A stretch of DNA of 64,000 bases, from positions 4,712,001 to 4,776,000 of the forward strand of contig JBANAY010000003.1 of the NCBI GenBank assembly GCA_037952775.1, written 5' to 3'. Positions 21,651 through 32,925 of the stretch are shown here, piece after piece. A program made the position numbers and the translations under genes. The notes under the pieces are model-generated. The model ran no database searches and was not told the DNA's origin. It saw nothing but the letters and a program-made list of their open reading frames with translations. Source of the stretch: Clonostachys chloroleuca. Lineage: Eukaryota > Ascomycota > Sordariomycetes > Hypocreales > Bionectriaceae. Position 1 is the stretch's first letter; the number at the start of each line of letters is the position of its first letter.

Positions 21651-23422
21651 TTAATCGTCCTTCTTGCCAACAATACCGCTCCGCTTCAGGCCAAACCAGA
21701 GCACAATGGTCACAGTTCCGCAGCTCGCAAAAATTGTCCAGAAGGCCGCGCGATAACCCTTCATCAAACTAGCCGCTGGGTCTTCTATTCCCGAGTGTTC
21801 TGTGACGGATGCAGCAATAGCGGCAGCAACAGCCAAACCCACCGAATTGCCAAACTGAGACACTTCGTTGAAGACGCCTCCTGCGAGAGATTGAACCTCT
21901 GGGGGGAAAGCATTGGAAATTACGAGGTTGGATACCGTAAACAAGACTATAGGAGCGGTCGAGTTAGCACATGAGACTTCACACTAAAGAAATCATCATG
22001 ATGAAATTGGAGCTTCACACTGACCATCAGGATTTACGGGCGAAAGAAACAAAGCCCAAAATGGAGCATACCAATAGGACTGTCCAACTGCAATTGTTGC
22101 CATCAAAGGGGCTGCGATCATGCTAATAAGAGCAGATGTCACAGCCAGCCATCGGACATTGACCTTAGAAATGAGGTAGCCAGTAAGAATATTCACTGCC
22201 ACACCCATAATGACATGGGGAATGAAGCGGAGCGAGCTTTGCAGAGCGGGCAAGCTTTCCACTTCTTGAAAACTGAGTAATTGTTAGCCAAATTTACACT
22301 CTCATATTCAGCATGTGTTTCTTACTAGAGTGTGGTGAAATACTCGATTCCGTTGAGAGATGCCCAGCACAGGAAGACTGCCAGACATATAGAGGTAAAT
22401 CCCCAGTTTCGCCACATCTTGTTCGGGATCAACGCCGGGCGGTTCTTCTTCACCTGGAAGTCCATCCAGAAAGGAAATGCGACCAGTAAAGATAAAGAGA
22501 CGGCCAGAAGAGCAATATTGACAGGTTCATCGAGACGTTTGTATGACGAAGACGTCATAGCCAACACATACAGCAACATTCCCAACGCTGCGCTCATGAT
22601 GATCGCCCCAACCCAATCAATATCATACATCAGTCTCTCTTTCTTCGAGCGCTCAGTGGCCACATTGACGTTGGGGAGTGACCAGATAGATGCAACCGAG
22701 ATGATGGTGTTGATAATTGCCATCATATAATAAGCCCAGCGCCAACCGACTGTGTCGGTAAATATTCCACCAAGGACGAGCCCCAATGCATAGCCAAGCG
22801 GGTGCCCCATACCATTAATAGCAAAAGCAGCATTCCTCCAGCTGCCCTTCGGAAAGGTGTTTGTGACTAGAGATAGAGCGGTGGGGAGACACATGGAGAT
22901 AGCAACACCGAGCAACGTGCGGAAGAGGATGAGCTGGGCAGCAGATCTGGAAAGGCCGACTCCAAGAGTAAACGCGATGAAGAGGAAGCTCCCCGTGCAC
23001 CACATCGGCTTGGGACCGAGAACATCTGCGATGGACCCAAAGATCAAAAGCAGGCATCCTGCCGCGAGGGCGTAGACAGCGGCAGGCCAGAGAATGAGCG
23101 GTTGTGGAATGTCAAGATCCCTTGCAATGCGGGGTAGGGCAGCTATGAGAATGCCCGAACCCATGGTGTTGAGGAAGTTGATGCCTGTGAGGGTCGTGAT
23201 GACGGTGATGGCACGAAACTTGGAAATTGACAGTCCCGAGCTTCCGCCACTTGGGCTGGGATCTGAGACTGATTCAGAGGGCGGCTGACTCCCTTCATTC
23301 TGTGTCTCTCTCTTTTCCACGTTTGGTGGCAATCTCACCTGTGAGGTGATACTAGGGAGGTTTATACCTTTGCCATGGTGGTGATCAAGGGAAGTGGACA
23401 AAATCCTCATTTCGGTCTCCAT
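21651..23422 (-). CDS. MFS drug efflux pump, 14-TM DHA2 type
   Basis: Drug:H+ antiporter of the DHA2 family (546 aa), probably exporting toxic or secondary metabolites across the plasma membrane. Exons: 23422-22326, 22272-22025, 21946-21651, with a CTAAC branch site in the last intron. After a ~70-residue polar N-terminus comes the first TM (LTGINFLNTMGSGILIAALP). Other landmarks are DVLGPKPMWC, RTLLGVAISMCLPTALSLV, NGMGHPLGYALGLVLGG for motif C, WRWAYYMMA, YFQEVESLPALQSSLRFIP and the closing FNEVSQFGNSVGLAVAAAIA. It lies downstream of, and on the same strand as, the dual zinc-finger regulator; the regulator may control it, though only position supports that. Confidence 0.92.
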
Positions 23423-24116
23423 TTTTTGGTCTGTTCGAATGGTTACTCTGAGCGTCACCCAGCCTATACGTGAACTTCGCAAACGAGACTGGGTTAATAG
23501 AAGTTAAAACCTCAAGGGACAAGACCGATAAGGGGACGTGCTCTTATGACTCATGTTCCAGATTGGTGATTACAAATCATGAGCCAAATATGTCAAAGGT
23601 TCTCCGAACACCATGATGAAGTCATGATCCGTTTATGAGTGGTTAGATCTTTTGCCTCGCTTCACCTCAGAAGTATTATCCTATAATAAAAATCATGATT
23701 TCCGAACTAGTCTATAGTTTTATCAATATTTTACGGTTTTATAAGTTCTTCTCCTCATGATTAGATGCACACATGCTTGACCTAATAACTCATCTTGCTT
23801 CCCATTCTGGTTACTGCTGACAAGGGCTCAGGATTATCGTCCTTCTGTCACAGGATAAATTGAGCCAAGCCAATTTATTCTGCGAATCCTGGCTCTCTTC
23901 TGACGGGGAAAGTCTTCCACGTCATGTCACATGATAAGGTATTATCATTTCCCAAGTGGTGCCCAGATGTGCCTATCATGGGCCAACGCGTGATTGGTGT
24001 GAGAGCCCGGCTTGTCGTTCGCCACGTTTCCTTTTCTCCGCTTTGTCTTTTGGCTTGCCTTTAATTTTTCTGGCCTGTAACTGATGTTAGCTTCGTGAAT
24101 AAAAGATGAGGGAGCA
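23423..24116. other. Intergenic, promoter of efflux pump
   Basis: About 700 bp between the regulator's stop and the pump's start, with an AT-rich centre near 23660-23760. No gene or clear motif is supported. Confidence 0.45.
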
Positions 24117-25515
24117 TCACACACCCAAAGTGATCAATAATATACCCAGCTCATCAGCCTCTTCCAACCACATTTCTGAGCGAAGGTCCAATGTCGGCCC
24201 CGGCATCATATTTTCAAGATCGCCTAAAGTGAACAGGTCCAGACCAGCCCATCTTCCCAACCATCGATCGTAAGCGACCTCCCACTTCTCTTGCGCAGTA
24301 ATCTCCCAAAGCACCTTGCCCGCTGGGGCCGGCATGTACTCCGCGTTGGTGCAGGGGAAACTCTGGAAGTTGTTCAACATCGCATTCATCCACTCGAAGC
24401 AGTAGAGATAAATCAACGACCTTCGCTTGCAAGAAACTTGCAGCCATTGTTGCCAGGGTGGACGTGTGTGAGAGACCTCCTCTGGCATCATGACGGTTCC
24501 GGGTCGTATGTATTCCCCAAACTCTTTCAGAGCTGCCAGGGTTGAGAGGTCAAACATTTTGGATGGAGGCTGGTGTGGTGCAGGAAAAAGCAGTGCAATG
24601 GCGTAGATGATGGCCGCCTGAAAGGCGGCAACCAAAGTAGCACCATCATACTCCCGGTACTATTGAATCCGATCAGATCTTAACTATCTAAGTTCAAGAC
24701 ATAGCTTGACTATACCTCATTTAGTAGTCTTGATAGTTCTGTCTTCATTGAAACTTTCAGAAAGTCACCCCCAGTCTCCACTGGCGAGTCATTTGCCCGC
24801 ATTCGACATAACGCGAGGCAGTTAGAAAGCGGCATCGGAAGATTCGAAGCCATTATCTGCAATCTGTGAATAAAGGGCGGCAGTCTATCGCAAGTTGCGA
24901 GCATTCGCGGATATGTTCGAAAGATTCGACAAAGGTGAGTGAGTAACGAGTCGAACCGTGATTGAGTCCCACGCAGTTGCTGGTTAACTTGACCAGTGCA
25001 TGGAGATGGCTTTGTAACTTGCGACAATGCATGTGAAGTAGCTGGATCTCCTGCCTCAACTGTGGTTGCAACACTATCCTCGCGGCCAAGGTCTGAGGAC
25101 GGAGGCGTGATCCGTGTTCTATCCCTTGACGAGGTCCGACCAGATGTAGCATATTCACAGGCACTACCCTGAGAAGCGCATCTAGAACACGTAGGATGCT
25201 TTCGGTCACAGCCGAGCTTTCTTTTAGAGCACTGCAAGCATGACTTCCGTCTCGGGCGTGAGATTTCCCGTTCAAGACATTGTCTAGAATGCCGTCCAAA
25301 TGAAGAGCCTAGTGATGTCAGCGATAAAGTCGCAAAGAATGCCCAAAAAGCTACACGTGCAGTATCAGGCGCCAGTGAATTTCTAATCAGGCATCGCAAT
25401 CTCCCGTAAGTCTAAAGAGATCAGGATCGTCGGTCGGATACTTACGAATACTGAACGCTTTCTGACAAATAGGGCACGTAAAGGAGGCTCCGGGTGCCGA
25501 ACCCAGTGGCTCCAT
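24117..25515 (-). CDS. Transcription factor with C2HC finger plus Zn2Cys6 cluster
   Basis: Predicted nuclear regulator, 401 aa, exons 25515-25446, 25308-24716, 24659-24117. A single classical-type finger (C14-P-I-C17, 12 residues, H30, C34) is split by a 137-nt intron. It is followed at once by a Zn2Cys6 cluster: C47LQC50, C57, C64SRC67, C74. The C2H2+C6 combination is a known fungal regulator architecture, but its C-terminal Fungal_trans domain is usually much longer; here the rest is only ~325 residues, so the protein may be truncated. ATG 25515 is the first in frame. It lies 548 bp from a divergent SDR gene and upstream of the efflux pump. Confidence 0.75.
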
Positions 25516-26063
25516 ATTGTCGCACTTCTTCAATGCGATACGCACTGCGCGCGATTTGTATTGGTGAAGAAAGATTCGTGCTTCCTGGGTGGGGGAGGGT
25601 GGAATGAGGAGAGTTTCCAACCCCGAGAAGATGTCGGGAAACTAACACAGAACTCCGAGACGAGGGGCTTGATCTAGGCAACATTGGGAAGGTTGCGTGA
25701 GATTGCTGTTCAAATCTGCGGGGCAAACTGCAGCCAGCTCGGATCCCAGAACTCACGAATGACGGAACGAGTTCTTTGCCTGAACCTAGATCTTTGAGTA
25801 CCCCAATCGAGCTCTCGATCATCTTAATTAATCCAGAACCAGAATAGCGTTAAGCAGAGATAGCATGGGTCAAATGGCCAACACCGCTCATCAAGAAGTT
25901 CTAGTGAAATTTAAGCCACGGGGTTCCACGGAAACTACCAAAGGCATAGATCCTATATCCTAGAAATCAGACATATAAAACCTCGACATGTCTCGAGTCC
26001 AAACTCACTATTCGTCGCTCCAGACTCGGTTCTAAGCTCATCCCACTAAACTCATTCCGCAAA
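25516..26063. promoter_or_regulatory. Shared bidirectional promoter region
   Basis: 548 bp between the divergently transcribed dual-finger regulator and the SDR. A weak TATA-like ATATAAAA lies at 25973-25980, about 85 bp before the SDR ATG. No other motif stands out. Confidence 0.4.
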
Positions 26064-27087
26064 ATGCCATCTTACGTTGTCGTTGGCGCCTCGAGGGGCC
26101 TTGGTGTATGTGACCCTCACCTGAACTCCGTTCAAAACCACTCCTCTAATTCGAAACAGTATACTTTTCTCAAAGTCTTGGCCGCTGATCCAACCAATGT
26201 CGTGATTGGTCTTGTGAGGGATGTCGATACTGTGCAAAAGAGGCTTGATGAGGACAAGCTTACATCTGTTCGCGTTTTCAAAGGGGATGTGACAAACCTT
26301 GATCAGCTTAAGGTATGCGCCTATTCATATTAGCACCCCATTCTGTCCTGCCTGTTATAAATTTGAAATTCTTTCAAATTTGAAAGATTCTAAGAGAAGG
26401 TCGACAGGCCGCTCGTGCAAGTATCGAAGAAATCGTTGGAGCAGTTGATTATCTTATCTTCAATGCGGCATACAAGTCAAGAGAAGCAATTGTCCGAAAC
26501 CTTGCCGAATTTACAGATGATCTAGATTTCCTAGAGAACGAAATTACCAAGTCATATCGGGTCAATGTCATTGGCCTAATCAACACCATCACTGTTTTCA
26601 TGCCTCTAGTCCAACGCAGCTCCATTAAGAACATCATTGCATTGACAAGTGGCATGGGCAGTTGCGACTTCGTAAATCAATCAGGCATTGATGGTGGCAT
26701 ACCCGACTCTGTATCAAAAGCAGCGCTGAACATGCTGGTGGCAAAGTACAACGCGACATACAAGGGCGAGGGCGTTTTCGTTATGGGTATTTGTGCTGGC
26801 AGCGTTGACACCTTCGAGGGAGTGACGCCTTCATGTTAGTCTTTCTACGTGGCACATGTTCTATTGCCTCAGCTAACTTCGAGGTCCATATAGTTTCGGA
26901 AAGCGAAGCGGCCAGGTTCGGTGAATTTGGGGCGAAACTGAAGGCTTATTCGCCACGTTTCGCAGGACCAGTACCTCCGGAAGACGGCGCGCGCCAGCTA
27001 CTCAAGGTCATATACGCTTCAAGCCTTGAGAATGGAAATGGTGGGACATGCGTCTCCTACTTCGGATCGACCACCAAATGGCTTTAA
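26064..27087 (+). CDS. Short-chain dehydrogenase-like protein lacking catalytic Tyr
   Basis: Classical SDR fold, 271 aa; exons 26064-26105, 26160-26312, 26408-26834, 26894-27087. The cofactor motif is VGASRGLG (residues ~7-14), followed by GDVTNLDQL, NAA in place of NAG, and LTSGMGS holding the catalytic Ser. The active-site YxxxK has become DSVSK: the tyrosine position is Asp (GAC at ~26704), a one-base change from TAC. With the general acid missing, normal oxidoreductase activity is doubtful. It may be a binding protein, a dead enzyme, or an enzyme with altered chemistry. Intron 2 holds a perfect 10-bp hairpin. Divergent from the dual-finger regulator. Confidence 0.82.
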
Positions 27088-28027
27088 GGGCCGAGATCCG
27101 GCACTTGAGGCTCCTGTGTGCAGAAGCATCGCCGGAAACATGCAGTCTTCACATTTTCACATTTAGCCTGGACTTACTCCCGAAGAATATATGTACGCCT
27201 CAAGCGACCTTTCTCCTTTAGTACTTTGGATAGTATTACCAAGAAAATTTCGCCAAGAGGCGCCCACCTCCAATACTTTGCACAAATTCGGTCTCTCCCA
27301 TCGATACCTCCCTCTATTGCGTAGTCATATGCCCAGATCAAACATCTATCCACTTTTACAAATGACAGAACAATTTCATTCTTGATTCAATAAAACAGCT
27401 CACCAAAAACATAGGGCCCCAAATCAAAACCGCTTTGCGCCTCCTAAAAGGAGGTGTGTGGGTCAAACAGCTTCTAACTAACAGCAAGTAAATCAATGGC
27501 TTCAGGCTGAACTGTCGATAAATCGCTTCTCATAGGATGCCATACGACGGGTCCACATGGCATCCCGCTGAACAAAGAGTTTCCATCCGAGAACCCTGAT
27601 CTGGACCGGAGGTTCCAGCTCATAACCCTGATCTGGGCAGACTACCGATTACCTGGCCCCTTCCTGTGACAAATGTGACACCACCAACAGGATCTGGTCC
27701 TACATGTCTGTAATACTGGTCCAGCTATTGGCTACTGATACTCTAACCCTGAAAAAGAATGGGGGGCCGAAGTCCTTTTCGATATCCGTAACAGACCATC
27801 CCGGATCGTTGCCAAGAAATAGCGGGTTTGAGCAAGTATGAGGCAGTTTATCAGCGTCGTTTGAATGCGACATGAATCTGAAAGAAGCTTAAAAATAAGA
27901 CTAAACAAAACCAACCATCCAATATCTCATTAATAATGCATCGATTAGTTGTTAGGCCTCGACTCATTTTTAGGCTTGTTTCTGGTCAAATCGAGGTCTT
28001 GAGTGTGCCCCTTCAACACGTCCTGCG
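27088..28027. other. Intergenic, no gene seen
   Basis: About 940 bp between the SDR and the ferric reductase, including the latter's promoter. Reading frames are short and unconvincing; no TATA element or repeat stands out. Confidence 0.5.
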
Positions 28028-30271
28028 ATGGGATCTCCCAAACCCATTCCAGCACCACTGAGGCGCTGGTATCTCATTCTCTTGGCAACCTGTTTGCCAG
28101 TCGTCAGTGCGGATGGCGTTGGTATACTTGGAGCTGGTAAATGGCTTTATAAGCCAACCTGTGCTCACACATGCCGCTACATTGTGCGCAACAACCCTCT
28201 TCTCTGCCAGACGGACGACGGCAGCAGCACTCATCAGAGCCATCACACCTCGTCAGCTAAAGACCCCTTATGCTGGTTGATTGATGATGCCTTTCTACGA
28301 ACTGTCGCCCTCTGCATCAACGAGTATTGCTCGCGTGACGATGTCCCTCTCTCTACCATTGAAAAATGGTGGGAAGGACATTTAGCTACTGGATCGATTG
28401 GCGATTGGAGCAAGGACATGGAGCCGGCCATGTCCTATCAACAGGCTCTAGAACTTGCACGAGATGATGTGAAGAAAGTGGGCGAGGAAAATGTTCCCTA
28501 CATCACCGGAAAGGCGCCCCTGAACGTCACGAGTCGTATTGCTGAAAAAGAATACATTGCAACTCTCAACTATCAAGTATCCTTCCAGTGGGGAGAATTT
28601 GATCATGGTGTCAACAGGTGGGAATGGCTTACTCAAGTACGTGAACGCCGACTAACATTTACCAGTCTGATCATCGCAATCACGCTCGTCTGCTTGCCCA
28701 TACTTCTGTCTCTGGGTCGATTCATTCCTGGTTATGCCAAATTAACTAGTCGAATCAATGCTCTCCTTGACAAGCCTCTTTGGGGTCACCAACACCGGGT
28801 CCCTGTTTACGGTAGTCTTGGGCACATGCCAACTCGAGGCCAGTCCATTTTCATTGCGTACATCATTATCATTAATGTTATCCTCCTATGCCTACCTCTG
28901 AGAACTCTGCAGCCGAATGTCAGAATGGTGAGTCACCATATGCAACGAGTGCAGGTGATCGGTGATCGTGCCGGAGTTCTTGCATTCTGCTTATACATCG
29001 CTCTGTTTCTCTTTTCGAGTCGAAACAACATTCTTCTTTGGGTCACAGACTGGAGCCACAGCACATACCTCCTGCTCCACCGATGGGTAGCATATGTCTG
29101 TATTTTTCAGACTGTGATGCATTCGATCCTTCTTCTTCACTACTTTGTCGGTTGGCAGGATCATGCGACTGAGAGCAAACTCCCGTACTGGTACTGGGGT
29201 ATCATTGCAACACTGGCAACATGCTTCATGTACCCGCTGTCTCTGTTGTCTCTCCGTCAGAAGATATACGAGGTCTTTCTCGCCATTCATCAGATCCTTG
29301 CTGCTCTCATCTTGATAGCAGGATTTCTTCATATCTGGTATCTCTATTCGTATAATTGGGGCTATGAGATTTGGATCTATGCTGCCGGTGGCATATGGTT
29401 CATGGACAAGGCCTTACGGGTAGTAAGAATAGCCGCCAATGGGTACCGTACAGCAACAGTCACGAGTGTGGACGAGAGCAGTGATTTGTTGCGAATCGAA
29501 ATCGACGACATCGTTGTGGAAGGGCACGTTTACCTCTACTTCCCATCACTGAGCTGGCGTGTCTGGGAAAGCCACCCCTTCTCTGTTCTCTCCAGCTTCA
29601 CCGAACTGAATCCACAAGACTCCAGCGCGAGTCTCGATACGAATGTTGATAATGAAAAGGGGAACAGAAACACGGTCACGGCCGTCGATGTCAGTGGCTC
29701 AAGTCCCTCGGAAGACCATCAACTTACCAGTTCTGTTCCAAACGGGGCTCAGGCCAAAGCAGTCCTCCTGGTACGAGCCCAAAATGGTACAACTGCAACC
29801 CTTCTCTCCCGGGTTCGCGCCCAGAAAGGAACTCTTTCCATCCGAGTGCTGGTTGAGTCTTCCTACCATGCAACTCCTTCCACCCGGAACTTGAGAGAAT
29901 GCTCCAGCTTTGTCGGCATCGCAGGGGGCGTTGGTATCACTGCCGTGCTTCCCATTGCGAGCAGGTTTGCCGGCATTTCTGCTAGGGTTTTCTGGGGCGT
30001 GAAGCATGACGATATCTTGCGCTTCATCAAGCCGGAGCTCGAGCGATACAATTCGAAGGTGGAGCTTCACACGACCATAGGCACCCGTATGCACTTGGAC
30101 GAGATTCTTAAAGCCGAATTACTCCGGGAGGATGTAAAAGGGAATCTAGGTGTCGTAGTTTGTGGCCCACCCAGTATGTCCGACGATGTTAGGAAAGTGG
30201 TGACCGAACTTGCTAGTTCTGGCAAAGCCAATCGCGGCGTCGTATTTATAGATGAGGCCTTCAGCTGGTAG
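28028..30271 (+). CDS. Ferric reductase (FRE/NOX-type transmembrane oxidoreductase)
   Basis: Plasma-membrane flavocytochrome that passes electrons from NADPH through FAD and two hemes to extracellular Fe(III)/Cu(II). Intronless, 747 aa. A signal peptide covers ~1-28 (LILLATCLPVVSADG), followed by a Cys-rich extracellular stretch. The ferric-reductase TM core has paired heme histidines in HRWVAYVCIFQTVMHS (~351, 365) and in HQILAALILIAGFLH (~421, 435). FAD-binding HPFSVLSS is near 515. NADPH-binding GIAGGVGITAVLP is near 637 and CGPPSMSDDVRKV near 714. The C-terminal EAFSW is typical of the family. Length and order match fungal FRE proteins. Usually iron-regulated; no GATA-type site was looked for in detail. 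Confidence 0.93.
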   Translation: MGSPKPIPAPLRRWYLILLATCLPVVSADGVGILGAGKWLYKPTCAHTCRYIVRNNPLLCQTDDGSSTHQSHHTSSAKDPLCWLIDDAFLRTVALCINEYCSRDDVPLSTIEKWWEGHLATGSIGDWSKDMEPAMSYQQALELARDDVKKVGEENVPYITGKAPLNVTSRIAEKEYIATLNYQVSFQWGEFDHGVNRWEWLTQVRERRLTFTSLIIAITLVCLPILLSLGRFIPGYAKLTSRINALLDKPLWGHQHRVPVYGSLGHMPTRGQSIFIAYIIIINVILLCLPLRTLQPNVRMVSHHMQRVQVIGDRAGVLAFCLYIALFLFSSRNNILLWVTDWSHSTYLLLHRWVAYVCIFQTVMHSILLLHYFVGWQDHATESKLPYWYWGIIATLATCFMYPLSLLSLRQKIYEVFLAIHQILAALILIAGFLHIWYLYSYNWGYEIWIYAAGGIWFMDKALRVVRIAANGYRTATVTSVDESSDLLRIEIDDIVVEGHVYLYFPSLSWRVWESHPFSVLSSFTELNPQDSSASLDTNVDNEKGNRNTVTAVDVSGSSPSEDHQLTSSVPNGAQAKAVLLVRAQNGTTATLLSRVRAQKGTLSIRVLVESSYHATPSTRNLRECSSFVGIAGGVGITAVLPIASRFAGISARVFWGVKHDDILRFIKPELERYNSKVELHTTIGTRMHLDEILKAELLREDVKGNLGVVVCGPPSMSDDVRKVVTELASSGKANRGVVFIDEAFSW

Positions 30272-30796
30272 GAGAGTCGATAGTAACTTGTGAAAATGGC
30301 AGTGCCAGGTATGGTATCCTTCAATCTTGAGAATGCAGTGACTAAATGTGCGGAGATGGCCAAGCTGATGCAACATCCCCTCCGGCTTCGTTCAATTTGC
30401 ACCGAGCCACCGAGCCCGACACTCCGGAACCGTTCTATCATATATGGTGGCCTCGGGGTGCATTTCCCCGATATTACTAGAATGCGTCCTGGTAATATCC
30501 ACAAAAGCCTATGAATCAACGTTGCCTCTGTTGTACGTTTACGTTCTTAAAGCTAAATGGTGGAATGATTTTCAAGTAGCCTTTCTTCTTTGGCACACAT
30601 TATGGACGATCAACCTAATCTGAAATTATACGATTCACAACTGCGGCGTGGATTCATGTTCTACAAGGTCAAAGTTTACGAAATATTGGCAGATCAGTAT
30701 GAACCTCGCTGCTTTATTCGCCCGAGGTCTGAGTTCTATAAAAGGTCTACGTTAGAACAAGTTACTTGGACTACCACGGCAGTCTAAGTTTACAAA
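30272..30796. other. Intergenic, promoter of GH28 gene
   Basis: 525 bp with no supported gene. A CTATAAAA TATA-like element at 30736-30743 lies ~55 bp before the ATG. Confidence 0.5.
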
Positions 30797-32279
30797 ATGA
30801 TTCGCTATTTCTTCATTGTTTGTCTCTTTCTTACTCTTGTTGTCTGTAAGGGCAGTGTCCATATATCTACCAGCGGGGGTCGTCGAACGTGCATCGTCAC
30901 CGCGCATGGTGACCAGCAAAATGACGTTCCAAACATCTTAACGGCATTTAGCAAGTGCAGCAGAAAGTCCACAATAATATTTCCAAAGGGCGAAAAGTAT
31001 TGGATTGAAGAGAAGCTGCACGCAAGGCTTGAAGACGTGGATATCAGTTGGCATGGAACATGGCTTGTCAGTCCACCTACTCTATACAATGACAGGAGAT
31101 GCACTGAACCAGACTAGTTTTCCCCCAATACTACATATTGGAGAAACAACTCATTTTTTATCGAGTTCCAGAATCACCGCGCAGGGTTCATCTTGTCTGG
31201 AGATAAGATCCGTCTCAATGGTTATCATGAGGGTGGCATAGATGGCAATGGGGACGTATGGTACGAAGAAGATAAGGGAATCTCGACTGAAGGACGCCCC
31301 ATGGTATGCGTTGACTTTCCAAACACGATACATACGCTAACATGGCACTCTACAACAGCCGTTCGTTCTATGGAGCATCACCAACTCGGAAATTCATAAC
31401 TTCCAAGTGCAGCAGTCCCAGTTCTGGTCTCTGAACATCATGAATGGAACCAATCTAGCTTTTGAGAACATTACTTGTACCGCGTTCTCCAACAATGCCC
31501 CAGCAGGGAAGAATTGGGTTCAGAACGCTGATGGATTCAGTGAGATATTGCTCAGCTCATGTTCGTGCCATATTCGCTCACGCACCGCTTAGACACAATG
31601 GATGCTCGAAACGTTTCGTTGAACAACTTTCTCTACCGTGGTGGAGACGATTGTATTGCGATTAAGCCTAGATCATACGACATCAGAATCAACAACATCA
31701 CTTGCGATGGTGGCAATGGTGTGGCTATTGGAAGCCTAGGACAGTACCTGGAAGATAGCAGCGTCGAAAATGTGACAATCACGAATGCCAAGGTGAGCTA
31801 TTATGACTCGTTCATCACACCATGACTACCCTAATAAACGCTAGATGAGGCGATCTAGCTGGGACATGCGCTGGAGTGTCTACATCAAAACATGGATAGG
31901 AGAGCTGGTTTATCAGGGCGACGGCGATTACGAAAGCGGAGGTGTGCCTCGTGGCGGCGGTTGGGGCAGAGTCCGCAATCTCTTGTTTGAGAACTTTCAT
32001 CTTCAAGACGTCTCTCGAGGCCCGTTCATAACACAGGAAAACGGTCGACAAGGCGGTCCCAAAGGAACCAGCAAGATGGAGATTTCAAATGTCGTCTTCC
32101 GGAATTTTACGGGAAATCTTTTGACTTCGAGTGGAAAGCTTGGAGAGATTTCCTGTAGTATTGAATCCCCTTGCTCAAATATACATTACGAAGATATGGA
32201 TGGACTTGAAGCTGCACCAGGAATTTGTCAATGGACGAAACCTGGCACTATATTTGGCTTACCCGGATGTTCTGACTAA
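30797..32279 (+). CDS. GH28 exo-polygalacturonase-like enzyme
   Basis: Secreted pectin-degrading glycoside hydrolase family 28, 423 aa; exons 30797-31066, 31118-31303, 31359-31539, 31593-31792, 31845-32279. Signal peptide IRYFFIVCLFLTLVVC. The right-handed parallel beta-helix is marked by EFQNHRAGFILSGDK, WSLNIMNGTNLAFENI, then the active-site motifs: NADG (usually NTDG), GGDDCIAIK with the catalytic Asp pair, GNGVAIGSLGQY in the place of GHG as seen in exo-acting fungal members, and YIKTW. The order and GSLGQY favour an exo mode of action. Loss of the usual Thr in NTDG leaves the Asp intact, so activity is likely but worth testing. Confidence 0.87.
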
Positions 32280-32925
32280 GAAGCTAGCAAAACGGTACAT
32301 AAAAATCAACAAGGCTAGTTGTTCACTTCGTTTACGAAAAGCGATATTCTGTGATCAGATAACTCGTCTACGTGAATAAAAGAGTCTCAAAAACGAGAGA
32401 ACTTGTATCCCTGACACATGAAGCTACATGGTCGTAATTAGATGTGATAACCATGCAGATGAGACTTAATCTCGGTGCCGACACATCCAATTGGTGGCTT
32501 ATGGCCGATTTGCATTCGTCCGATGTCTTCGGGCGTCCAAGGGTACTGCCTATAACAAATACAGCCTCAGATTGAATAAGAACAAGAACCAGCACGTTAA
32601 ATTATTCATTTTATTGTTCGTATTTACGTGTATCTACATAGCAAGAGTTATCTGCATTTAGATATTAGATTGTCTTCACTACCTAGCTCTACCCCGGTTT
32701 GTCTTATGATAAGCACTTGGGACCTGTCGTGATCATCGAGGCCATACTTTCTCAAACTTATACATGACTCTTATGTCCTATGATAAATCCTTCCAGCCGG
32801 TTGTAGGCTTGATAATAGCAGGTCATAGAAAGATGAGATTCCAGTGCGGCGTTTACTGAGTCTCCGCACGATGCGATATATCGCACTTCCCCAAAAGACG
32901 CCAAATCTAGAATTCGAATACCAAA
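32280..32925. other. Intergenic, no gene seen
   Basis: About 650 bp between the GH28 gene and an orphan reading frame. AT-rich, with no supported feature. Confidence 0.45.
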
